Source of the DNA: Pelagihabitans pacificus
Lineage (GTDB): Bacteria; Bacteroidota; Bacteroidia; Flavobacteriales; Flavobacteriaceae
NCBI RefSeq assembly: GCF_009371985.2
Contig: NZ_VIKU02000001.1
Span: 992,001-1,056,000 of the forward strand
Length of the DNA: 64,000 nucleotides
Direction: 5' to 3'
The position numbers were made by a program, and so were the translations under genes. Shown piece after piece: positions 44,686-53,071 of the stretch (positions are counted from its first letter, which is position 1; every line of letters starts with the position of its first letter). The notes under the pieces were generated by a model. The model saw only the letters and a program-made list of their open reading frames with translations, made no database searches and had not been told where the DNA came from.

Positions 44686-45831
44686 ATGGCACCGAATATC
44701 GAAAATCATATCATTAAATTTTTGACCAAGTCTGCGGATGCCAATGACCTTGATATCCTTGATAAATGGATTCAAAAACCAAGAAATGAGGAGGTTTTCA
44801 AAGACTATGTCAATACCTATTTTGCGATAGAACTAGCCATGAACGAACCTGAAAAAGAACAGATCAAAGAGCGATTATTACAGGAAATCAGAAAGGAAAA
44901 AAACCTTTACCATCGCCTTAAAAGAAATTCATTTTTGAAGTATGCCGCGATGGCCCTTTTATTTATGGGAGTGGGTTATTTTTTGAGCCAATCGCTTTTC
45001 GACCAATCGCCCAGCGTGGTTCCCAAAGACGATGATATTACGCTCCAGTTGCAGGATGGCAAGATGAAAATCGTCGGCAAGGACAAAAACACGCGTTTGG
45101 TCGATTCCGAAGGAGACCTCATCGGTGTACAGGAAGGGGATACCCTCATTTACAAGAGTACTGCTGCCAAAAACGAATTGGTGTTCAATACGCTCAAAGT
45201 ACCCTTTGGCAAGCGGTTCGCGATAAAGCTTTCCGATGGTACCAAGGTATTCCTGAATTCTGGAAGCTCTATGAGATTTCCAGTGGCCTTCGTGGAGGGC
45301 CACGACCGAACTGTTTTTTTAGAGGGAGAGGCCTTTTTCGACGTAACGCATGACAAAAAACATCCATTCATAGTAGTGTCCGAGGAACTACAGGTCGAGG
45401 TTTTGGGAACCACCTTCAATCTTTCCAATTATCCAGAGGAAATCGATACCGAAGTGGTGCTGCTCGAGGGTGTCGTGGAATTATCCACTGCCAAAGACTC
45501 CACGGATACCGTTCTTTTAGATCCAGGCTTTAAGGGAAGCTATCACAAATTGAATCGCGGCATCACCCTTAAAAAAGTGAATACCGCCTCTTATGTTTCC
45601 TGGATGGACGGAAGCGTCGTTTTCCGCAATGAATCCTTTGGGAATATTATCCTAAAGCTGGAACGCATCTACAATGTTGAAATTTTCAATAGCAACAAGG
45701 AACTGGCCAAGGAAACATTTTCCGCTACGCTCGAGACAAACTACGATACGATCGAGGAAGTACTGGGTTATTTTAACAAGGTACATCAAATAGAATACAC
45801 CATTATCGAGAACAAAATTATCATCAACTAA
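44686..45831 (+). CDS. FecR-type anti-sigma factor
   Basis: A 381-residue inner-membrane anti-sigma factor. The cytoplasmic N-terminus (about residues 1-85) is followed by one membrane span (YAAMALLFMGVGYFLSQSLF, about 86-105) and the periplasmic FecR domain: LKVPFGKRFAIKLSDGTKVF, LNSGSSMRFPVAF, FLEGEAFFDVTHDKKHPFIV and VEVLGTTFNLSNYPEEIDTE. The C-terminal DUF4974-type domain ends the protein (NVEIFNSNKELAKETFSATL). It transmits the signal from the STN domain of the SusC protein to the sigma factor encoded divergently. Confidence 0.92.
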   Translation: MAPNIENHIIKFLTKSADANDLDILDKWIQKPRNEEVFKDYVNTYFAIELAMNEPEKEQIKERLLQEIRKEKNLYHRLKRNSFLKYAAMALLFMGVGYFLSQSLFDQSPSVVPKDDDITLQLQDGKMKIVGKDKNTRLVDSEGDLIGVQEGDTLIYKSTAAKNELVFNTLKVPFGKRFAIKLSDGTKVFLNSGSSMRFPVAFVEGHDRTVFLEGEAFFDVTHDKKHPFIVVSEELQVEVLGTTFNLSNYPEEIDTEVVLLEGVVELSTAKDSTDTVLLDPGFKGSYHKLNRGITLKKVNTASYVSWMDGSVVFRNESFGNIILKLERIYNVEIFNSNKELAKETFSATLETNYDTIEEVLGYFNKVHQIEYTIIENKIIIN

Positions 45832-45900
45832 ACCGGCATGCCCATGAAATGAACAACACCTGAAAATCACTTGGTCCACTCCTCGAAACCAAAGAGAAAA

Positions 45901-45967
45901 AAATCGGAAAATGCTGGCACATTTCCCGATTTAGGATGAAGTGATTAAACCAAAACGAGTAATCACT
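45901..45967. other. Two hairpins in the fecR-susC gap
   Basis: A 13-bp arm AAATCGGAAAATG (45901-45913) pairs with CATTTCCCGATTT (45920-45932) with one mismatch and a 6-nt loop. An 8-bp repeat AGTGATTA (45940-45947)/TAATCACT (45960-45967) follows. Neither has a T-run. They lie 16-80 bp before the susC start and could be an mRNA processing or stability element, or an operator. Confidence 0.45.
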
Positions 45968-45983
45968 AGCAAAATTCAAAATT

Positions 45984-48900
45984 ATGAAAAAACAACTAGA
46001 GTCCGGGACTTCCCGTGCCATGGACTTCAATTTTGATTGGAAAATGAAAATTTCGCTTCTACTGGTTCTTTTCATGTCCTTTGCCTTACAAGCAAATTCT
46101 ACCTATGGCCAGCGGACCAAGATTTCCCTGAACATGAACAATGTCACCGTGGAAGAGGTCATGGACGAAATCGAGGCAAGAACCGAGTTTCGATTCATTT
46201 TCAATACCAAAGCGGTAGATCTGGAACGCAGAGTATTCATACGCGTGGCAAAAAGCCCGGTCGCCGATGTTCTGAAACTCCTTTTTCAAAATGTGGACAC
46301 CGCTTTTGAAATTGACGACCGAAAAATTCTTTTAAAAAGAAGCGAGAAGAAAAAAGCCGAAACTACGAGCCCTGACGTAGCTACGACAATTACCGTAACA
46401 CAAGACCAAACGGTGACTGGAACGGTAACCGATACCGATGGGGTACCACTTTCAGGGGCCAATATTGTTGAAAAAGGGACGGTCAACGGAGTCAATGCCG
46501 ATTTTGACGGTAATTTCTCTTTGAGCTTGACCACTGAAAATCCGGTTTTGGTAGTTTCCTATCTCGGTTTTGCCACCCAGGAAATCGCGGTTGGCGACCA
46601 AACCGAAATAACGGTGCAACTTAGAGAATCTGCCGCAAGTCTTGATGAGGTCGTGATCATTGGCTACGGAACCCGGAACCGAGCCGATCTTACCGGAGCA
46701 GTATCAACGGTACAGGCCGAAGGTATTTCCGAATTGCCGGTAACTACTTTCGAACAAGCGCTCTCGGGGCAGGTATCTGGGGTACAGTTGCGCCAAAACG
46801 GTGCCCCCGGTGGTGGGCCGGAAGTATTAATTCGCGGGGTTGCCTCCACCGGGGATAATAATGCGCCGCTTTACGTGGTCGACGGTATACCTCTGGGCAA
46901 TGTCAACAGTCAGCGCGATAATTTTGTGCTGAGTTCAATCGACCCTTCTTCCATCGAATCGATCAGTATCTTAAAAGATGCTTCTTCAAAAGCTATTTAC
47001 GGGTCGCGGGCATCGAACGGAGTGGTCGTCATCACCACCAAACGGGGGAAGACCGGGAAACCCCGAATTACCTTTGGTGTATCGACCGGTTTTCAATCGA
47101 TTCCATCCTTTGAAGAACCCAATGTTTTAAATGCAGAGGAATTACGACGGTACAGAATAGAGTTTTTTGAAGACCAACGTTTTGCGACAGGTACTTTAGG
47201 ACAAGGAGAGATAGCCGAGTTAGACCGTTTGATCAATTTAGGTAATCAAGGGGTTGGCACGAACTGGTTTGATGAAATTACCCGACAAGCCCCCCTATCC
47301 CAATATAATGTGGGCGTAAGTGGCGGTACCGAGAATGTGCGTTATAGCATTCAGGGGAATTACACCAATCAAGACGGTACCTTGATCAATACCAATTTTA
47401 AGCGGTACAGCGTCAGGGCCAATATTGATGTAGATGTGAGCGATAAAATTCGTTTCGGTCTGAACCTAGCACCTACCCAAACCATCGCTACCGGAGGTAG
47501 AACCGATGCCGGAGGCCAAAATTTCAACATTTTCGCGGCGGTACCCCTCTCGCGGTGGACCGATCCTTCGGCCCCTGTCTTTGATGGGAACGGTGAACTG
47601 ACCAACGTTGCCCTAGGTAATGTGATACCCTTTTATAATGTAAATCCGGTTTATCTATTGAAAGGTCGGGTCGATAATCGGCGTACCAATCAAGTATTGG
47701 CAGGATCTTTTTTAGAGGTTGATATTTTAAAGGGACTCACTGCCAAAACCTTTGGGTCCATACAGTATATCGACCGTAGAAACAATTCGTTCGAACCTTC
47801 TGATTTCCCCGGTGATGCAGCCTTACAACCCAACTTGGAAGGTACGCGTCAAGCTCGTGCGGGCATTGACGAGTTTACCAATTTCAATTGGATTTGGGAA
47901 AACACGCTCCGTTATTCCATTACCTTGGGTGAAAACCATCGTATCGAGGCATTGGCCGGTTTTACCATGGAAAATCGTCGCGCTGACAATACCGTCATCA
48001 ACGCCCGAAACCTGATCGATGAATCTAGAATCATTCCTGATTCCGATAATGTCGACCCGGCCGATCCTGACAATTTCACTGGGCGTGGGCAGGCTGATGA
48101 GAATAGTCTAGTTTCACTCATCGGTAGGCTTGATTACTCGTTTAAAAACAAATACTACCTAACCGGTACCATTCGTCGTGATGGCTCTTCCCGCTTTGGG
48201 GTTGATACCCGTTACGGAAACTTCCCCTCGGTGGCCGCGGCATGGCGGGTATCGAACGAACCTTTTTGGGAAGGTATTCGCAACCTAATCTCGGATTTTA
48301 AATTAGAAGGGGGATACGGTATCAGTGGTAGTAATGCCAATATCGGAAACTTTCAGGCCCAAGGGCGAATCAATCCGGCAAACCCCAGGGACCCTAACCC
48401 AGATTATATCTTTGGGGGACAATTTGCAGCCGGTAGTGCCGTAACCGTACTGCCCAACACGCTGGTTACCTGGGAAGAGGCCAAGGAAACCAACTTTGGA
48501 GTGGATCTCGGGTTTTTGGACAACCGTTTGGCTCTAAGCGTTGATTATTACAATATTGAAACCGACGGATTTTTGTCGGGATTGCCATTGCCAAGATCTT
48601 CTGGATTTTCTGAAGTTTTGACGAACTTAGGAAGTATCCAAAACGAGGGTTTTGAAGTAGAATTGCAATTCAACAATGTATTCAATAGCAACGATTTCAT
48701 TTATAACGCCACTTTCAATTTTACTCGAAATCGCAGTGAAGTATTAGACCTGGCCGCCGAAGCGGGCTTTATTCGCCGTGGTGCCATTGCCCGTCAGTTT
48801 ACCGAAACCCGCATCGGGGAAGAAGTGGGTCTGTATCGTGGGTTCAACGTTACCGGACTCTTCACACAAGAAGATTTGGACGATCCCAACGTACCCAAGT

Positions 48901-49511
48901 ACAATGATAATTCACAGGTGGTAGGCTCTTTAAAATATGAAGATGGCAATGGCGATGGTATTTTGGGCGACGAGGAAGACTTTGTAATCATCGGGAACCC
49001 TAATCCGGATTTTCTATACGGTATGGTTCACAATTTTGCCTATAAAAATCTCGATTTGAGTTTGGTTTTTGCCGGGTCTGTCGGGGAACAAGTGTTCAAT
49101 GGCACCAATCAGTACAATGGCAACCAGGATGGGGTGTTCAATGTTGACCGAAGACAGCTTGATCGCTGGCGACCCGGTGATGACCCCAACTTCGCGGTGA
49201 TACCCGGTACCGCAAGTTCAACCAGCCGTCAACGTTTTCGCTTGCCCAATTCCCTTTCCGTCGACGATGCCAGTTATCTATGGGTGAGAAATATTACCCT
49301 AGGCTATAGCCTGCCTGGGAGTATGGTCAATAATGTCGTTTCGAACATACGGTTGTACACCAGTATTCAAAATCCGTTCTTATTTACCGAGTACGAAAAT
49401 GGGAATCCCGAAGTAAACCGCTCGGCCGACACCGCATTGGTGCGAAACGTAAATTACGGGGCTTATCCGATTGCTCGGGTATTTACTTTGGGTGTTAATG
49501 TTTCTTTTTAA
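45984..49511 (+). CDS. SusC/RagA-family TonB-dependent transporter with STN signalling domain
   Basis: A 1175-residue outer-membrane transporter. After the signal (membrane part MKISLLLVLFMSFALQANST) comes an STN domain (about residues 44-113: KISLNMNNVTVEEVMDEIEA), which contacts FecR. Then a carboxypeptidase-D-like domain (about 139-218: VTGTVTDTDGVPLSGANIVE), the SusC hallmark DEVVIIGYGTRNRADLTGAV (about 221-240), a TonB plug (LYVVDGIPLGNVNS, VVVITTKRGKTGKPRITFGV) and a long barrel ending in an aromatic residue (ARVFTLGVNVSF). It imports glycan fragments with the SusD partner 3 bp downstream. The substrate is not readable from sequence. Confidence 0.96.
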   Translation: MKKQLESGTSRAMDFNFDWKMKISLLLVLFMSFALQANSTYGQRTKISLNMNNVTVEEVMDEIEARTEFRFIFNTKAVDLERRVFIRVAKSPVADVLKLLFQNVDTAFEIDDRKILLKRSEKKKAETTSPDVATTITVTQDQTVTGTVTDTDGVPLSGANIVEKGTVNGVNADFDGNFSLSLTTENPVLVVSYLGFATQEIAVGDQTEITVQLRESAASLDEVVIIGYGTRNRADLTGAVSTVQAEGISELPVTTFEQALSGQVSGVQLRQNGAPGGGPEVLIRGVASTGDNNAPLYVVDGIPLGNVNSQRDNFVLSSIDPSSIESISILKDASSKAIYGSRASNGVVVITTKRGKTGKPRITFGVSTGFQSIPSFEEPNVLNAEELRRYRIEFFEDQRFATGTLGQGEIAELDRLINLGNQGVGTNWFDEITRQAPLSQYNVGVSGGTENVRYSIQGNYTNQDGTLINTNFKRYSVRANIDVDVSDKIRFGLNLAPTQTIATGGRTDAGGQNFNIFAAVPLSRWTDPSAPVFDGNGELTNVALGNVIPFYNVNPVYLLKGRVDNRRTNQVLAGSFLEVDILKGLTAKTFGSIQYIDRRNNSFEPSDFPGDAALQPNLEGTRQARAGIDEFTNFNWIWENTLRYSITLGENHRIEALAGFTMENRRADNTVINARNLIDESRIIPDSDNVDPADPDNFTGRGQADENSLVSLIGRLDYSFKNKYYLTGTIRRDGSSRFGVDTRYGNFPSVAAAWRVSNEPFWEGIRNLISDFKLEGGYGISGSNANIGNFQAQGRINPANPRDPNPDYIFGGQFAAGSAVTVLPNTLVTWEEAKETNFGVDLGFLDNRLALSVDYYNIETDGFLSGLPLPRSSGFSEVLTNLGSIQNEGFEVELQFNNVFNSNDFIYNATFNFTRNRSEVLDLAAEAGFIRRGAIARQFTETRIGEEVGLYRGFNVTGLFTQEDLDDPNVPKYNDNSQVVGSLKYEDGNGDGILGDEEDFVIIGNPNPDFLYGMVHNFAYKNLDLSLVFAGSVGEQVFNGTNQYNGNQDGVFNVDRRQLDRWRPGDDPNFAVIPGTASSTSRQRFRLPNSLSVDDASYLWVRNITLGYSLPGSMVNNVVSNIRLYTSIQNPFLFTEYENGNPEVNRSADTALVRNVNYGAYPIARVFTLGVNVSF

Positions 49512-49514
49512 ACT

Positions 49515-50996
49515 ATGAAGATGAAAACGCAAAACTATATTATTTTATCGATTGCCTTTATACTCCTCTGGTCTTGTGATGATTTCTTGGACCAAAGTCC
49601 TGAAACCTTTCAAACCCCGACCAATTTCTTTAAGACCGAGGCGCAAATTGATGAGGCGGTGGCTGCTATTTACAATACGAATCGCGCTTTAAATAACGAT
49701 GAGCACTGGCGCTTTGGTGAAAATCGATCCGACAACACTTCTTTTCAATACAACGTGAACGACAGAGGTGGTGAACTTAATGATGAACCAGTTGATTTGT
49801 TTTTAATGTTGACGGCCAATGACAATCTTAGCGGCTACTGGAACAGATCTTACACGGGTATTTCCAGGGCTAATTTTGCCCTGGCCAATATCGATGCCGT
49901 AGAATTTAGCGATGAAGATATTCGCGATGCCCGTAAGGGAGAAATTTTGTTCCTGCGCAGTTGGTTTTATTTTAATTTGGTGCAGCTTTATGGTGATGTG
50001 CCCCTGGTCACTTCCCCCGGCACCTCACCGGAGGTTATTTTAACCGATGAATTTTTACAAAGGGCGCCCGCTGAAGAAGTCTACAATTTTATCATCGAGG
50101 AGGTTGGGCAAGCGATAGACTTGTTACCCACGCAAGCCAATACCGCCACCGGTAGGGCCAGTCGGGGGGCCGCCTTGATGTTACTCGCCAAAATTCAAAT
50201 GGTACGTCAAAACTTTCAGGCAGCCCGAGCGGCGCTTGAAACGCTACAAACCATGGGGTATTCCCTGCAAGAGAATTACGCTAGCGTATTTGACCCAGAC
50301 CCGGCGAACAATGAGGGTAGTGAGTCAATTTTTGAAATTCAATACGATTTTAGCCTAGGTCAAGGGTCTGATTTTGTTTCGCGTTTTGTGCCCTTTAATA
50401 GCGGCAATGATATTTTAGGGGAAAACGGACCGGCAAATTCAAGGGCCGGGCAAAACCAACCTACCCAAAGTTTAATTGATCTGTATGACCCTGAAGATGT
50501 CCGGTTTCAGCATAATATTGGCTTTTACACAGGTACTAACGGCGTGGTCGAACCCTGGATGAGTAAATTCAATTTTGGTTTTGAAGCATTGGGTCCCAAC
50601 ACCCAAAGTGTAAACTTTCCCATGTTTCGATATGCCGATGCCCTATTGATGTTGGCCGAAGTATATAATGAAGTTGGCGGGGGTGATCCGGTGGCCTTGG
50701 TAGAGCAAGTGCGTTCACGCTCGCTGGCCGATGGAAGTCTAAGTGCGGCCGAACTAGCCGATCTCGATCAAACCATTGCCGACGAACGCCGAAGGGAATT
50801 GGCTTTCGAAAATCATCGTTATTTCGATTTGCTACGCCGTGGTGAGTTGGTCGAGGTGATGACCGCCCATGGTATCGACCAAAAAGCGCAAAAATCCAAC
50901 GTCCCTGCCGAAGCTTATACCAACATTAGAACCCTACTGGGCATTCCTCTGGGTCAAGTGCAGGAATTTGGTTTTACGCAAAATGAAGGCTGGTAG
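49515..50996 (+). CDS. SusD/RagB-family glycan-binding lipoprotein
   Basis: A 493-residue lipoprotein (MKMKTQNYIILSIAFILLWS, then CDDFLDQSPETF with lipobox Cys 21). It has the SusD opening TPTNFFKTEAQIDEAVAAIY, the TPR region ILFLRSWFYFNLVQLYGDVP (about 136-155), and the C-terminal block MFRYADALLMLAEVYNEVGG followed by RRRELAFENHRYFDLLRRGE (about residues 434-453). It forms the lid of the SusC barrel. It begins 3 bp after susC. Confidence 0.96.
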   Translation: MKMKTQNYIILSIAFILLWSCDDFLDQSPETFQTPTNFFKTEAQIDEAVAAIYNTNRALNNDEHWRFGENRSDNTSFQYNVNDRGGELNDEPVDLFLMLTANDNLSGYWNRSYTGISRANFALANIDAVEFSDEDIRDARKGEILFLRSWFYFNLVQLYGDVPLVTSPGTSPEVILTDEFLQRAPAEEVYNFIIEEVGQAIDLLPTQANTATGRASRGAALMLLAKIQMVRQNFQAARAALETLQTMGYSLQENYASVFDPDPANNEGSESIFEIQYDFSLGQGSDFVSRFVPFNSGNDILGENGPANSRAGQNQPTQSLIDLYDPEDVRFQHNIGFYTGTNGVVEPWMSKFNFGFEALGPNTQSVNFPMFRYADALLMLAEVYNEVGGGDPVALVEQVRSRSLADGSLSAAELADLDQTIADERRRELAFENHRYFDLLRRGELVEVMTAHGIDQKAQKSNVPAEAYTNIRTLLGIPLGQVQEFGFTQNEGW

Positions 50997-51049
50997 TGCA
51001 TCTTGCTTACCAAATTATGATTATCAATAAATTAAAAAAATGAGACGAT

Positions 51050-52840
51050 ATGAAGACCAAACTTAATTCGGCGCTGATTCCTCTCTCGTTCCTATTCTTT
51101 GTTATTTTAATAGGGTGCGAGGAGGACGATCCAACCGCAGATGCGCCATACACCTTATTTACGTTTGAAGTGGCTGATCTTACAGTCGCCTTTAGAAATG
51201 GATCAACGGATAATCCCGAGAGTTACAATTGGGATTTTGGCGATGGGCAAACCTCCACCGAAGTAAATCCCACCCATACCTATCAAGAAGGGGGTACCTA
51301 CACGGTTGTTCTAACGGCTAGTAATGGTTCAGGAGAAGACCAATTTGAAAGGACAGTTTCGGTTACGGAACCTGAAGAACCGCTACCACCGGTAGTTTTT
51401 GAATCCTTCGATAGTTATACCGCCGATGCTACGGTAGAAGGACAAGGTGGTGCCTCGGACGGTTGGGCAGGTGCGTGGACAAAATTGACCGGGGATGACC
51501 TCAATGTGGTATCTAAAGTTATTATCAACAACGACATTGCTGTGGTGACCTCAGGAAATTCACTAGTACTCGATGCCAGTGGTACCAACACGCGCTACAA
51601 ACGTAATTTCGCAACGCCGTATGTGGACAATGGAAATACGTACTGGTTCGCTTTCCATGCCGAGTTTGCCAATGCTGATATTGATGGTGGTGAAGTACAG
51701 GTCATGTTGGTCGATAACGATGCAGAAGCTTTTGGAGCTGGTGGAGGCGATGGCCAATTTTTGGGCATCGGTAAGACCATCACTCCTGGTGCCCTAGGTA
51801 TCATGACCTTCGGCCCGTTCAATAATGTAGAGGCAACAACAGCGACGGCGGATGGCCCGTTATGGTTGGTAGCCAAAATTGAAACCAATGGCACCGAAGA
51901 TCCCGATGTGGTCCGATTGTTCGTCAATCCTACTCCAGGCGTAGAACCTGCGCAGGGAACAGAGGTAGTTACCTTTAACGCGCCTGAACTGAACGGTGGC
52001 TGGCAGGGTATCGGTTTTAAATATGCTGGTGGCAATGCTTCCTCGGTGACCATCGATGACATTTATGTAGGCAACACCTACCAAGATGTGACGCCCCTCA
52101 ATTATGTAGACCTTCCACCACCGATTTTTGAAACCTTCGATAGCTATACCGCTGACGCTACCGTGGCGGGACAAGGTACCGCAGCGGATGGGTGGGCCGG
52201 TCCGTGGACACAATTATCCGGGGGTGCCGTAAATGTGGTTTCAGGCGGCGTTAGCAATGGCACGCTGTCAGTAGAAACAACGGGGAATTCCCTATTGCTC
52301 GATGCAACGGTCGGTGCTTCTCGCTATAAAAGAGGGCTATCGGAAGCCTTTTTGGATGATGGCCGTACGTACTGGTTTGCCTTCCAGGCAGAGTTTGACG
52401 GTGCAACCGAAGACACTGGGGAATTAGTGGTCATGCTGGTCGATAATGATGCGGAGACCTTCGGCGGGGGTGGAGGAAATGGCCAATTTTTGGGCATCGG
52501 CAAAACCATTACCCCAGGTGCTCCTCTTGGCATCATGACCTTTGGCCCTTTTAATAACATAGACGCGACAGATGTAAGCGTAGAGGATGGACCGCTATGG
52601 GTGGTGGCCAAGATCGAAACCAATGGAACCGCTGAGCCTGACCTGGTACGGGTGTTTGTCAATCCTACCCCAGGTACCGCACCTGCGGACGGGACAGAGG
52701 TAGTATCCTTTGCCGCCCCTGAACTGAACGGAGGCTGGCAGGGTATCGGTTTTAAATTTAATGGAGGTGCCACCACCGCGAAAATTGATGACATTTACCT
52801 GGGATATCGCTTTGCGGATGTTACCCCTGAAAATTATTAA
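51050..52840 (+). CDS. PKD-domain lipoprotein with a duplicated lectin-like module
   Basis: A 596-residue predicted surface glycan-binding lipoprotein in the SusE/F position. The signal ends LIGCEEDD (Cys 23). A PKD domain follows (about residues 35-107: SYNWDFGDGQTSTEVNPTHT). Then come two copies of a roughly 240-residue module (about 115-357 and 358-596), each opening FxxFDSYTADATV-G-GQG-A-DGWAG-WT and containing YWFAF-AEF, VMLVDNDAE-FG-GGG-GQFLGIGKTITPGA and ELNGGWQGIGFK. The module looks like a jelly-roll concanavalin/laminin-G-like fold. It ends each time with D-VTP-NY, a natural linker. I know no family name for the module. Confidence 0.8.
   Translation: MKTKLNSALIPLSFLFFVILIGCEEDDPTADAPYTLFTFEVADLTVAFRNGSTDNPESYNWDFGDGQTSTEVNPTHTYQEGGTYTVVLTASNGSGEDQFERTVSVTEPEEPLPPVVFESFDSYTADATVEGQGGASDGWAGAWTKLTGDDLNVVSKVIINNDIAVVTSGNSLVLDASGTNTRYKRNFATPYVDNGNTYWFAFHAEFANADIDGGEVQVMLVDNDAEAFGAGGGDGQFLGIGKTITPGALGIMTFGPFNNVEATTATADGPLWLVAKIETNGTEDPDVVRLFVNPTPGVEPAQGTEVVTFNAPELNGGWQGIGFKYAGGNASSVTIDDIYVGNTYQDVTPLNYVDLPPPIFETFDSYTADATVAGQGTAADGWAGPWTQLSGGAVNVVSGGVSNGTLSVETTGNSLLLDATVGASRYKRGLSEAFLDDGRTYWFAFQAEFDGATEDTGELVVMLVDNDAETFGGGGGNGQFLGIGKTITPGAPLGIMTFGPFNNIDATDVSVEDGPLWVVAKIETNGTAEPDLVRVFVNPTPGTAPADGTEVVSFAAPELNGGWQGIGFKFNGGATTAKIDDIYLGYRFADVTPENY
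51392..52840 (+). repeat. Tandem in-gene duplication of a ~720-bp module
   Basis: Copy 1 covers about 51392-52120 and copy 2 about 52121-52840. They align along their whole length at protein level and share long identical DNA runs, for example around 51746-51765 and 52466-52485 (GGCCAATTTTTGGGCATCGG). The high DNA similarity indicates a fairly recent duplication or gene conversion. Confidence 0.85.
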
Positions 52841-52957
52841 GAAACGAACAGAATCCAGGTCGGTAATCAAATACCGAATCATTAAAAGCGGGCAGACAAT
52901 CTTGGGATAAGTCTATGAGACGACGAAAAGAAAGTCAACATTTCATTTCGAAGCAAA

Positions 52958-53001
52958 CGTCGGAGTACCTACATCTCGATTATCGAGTTAATTTGAGTTA
53001 G
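52958..53001 (+). repeat. Dispersed intergenic element, copy 2
   Basis: CGTCGGAGTA (52958-52967), CTCGATTATCGAG (52975-52987) and ATTTGAGTTAG (52991-53001). The same three blocks in the same order are found on the minus strand at 11984-11910, where a 34-bp hairpin separates the last two. Both copies lie within 90 bp of an intrinsic terminator. Confidence 0.5.
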
Positions 53002-53019
53002 TTTAGTTTGGTTAGTTTG

Positions 53020-53057
53020 GCGGTATAATCCGCATCTTGGGTTATGCCGCTTTTTTT
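53020..53057 (+). terminator. Strong rho-independent terminator just before the sulfatase gene
   Basis: Stem GCGGTATAA (53020-53028) / TTATGCCGC (53042-53050), nine pairs with one G-T wobble and a 13-nt loop, followed by seven Ts (53051-53057). Only 14 bp separate the T-run from the sulfatase start at 53072. It ends susC-susD-PKD transcripts, or attenuates read-through into the enzyme genes. Confidence 0.8.
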
Positions 53058-53071
53058 CTAATCCCGAAACA

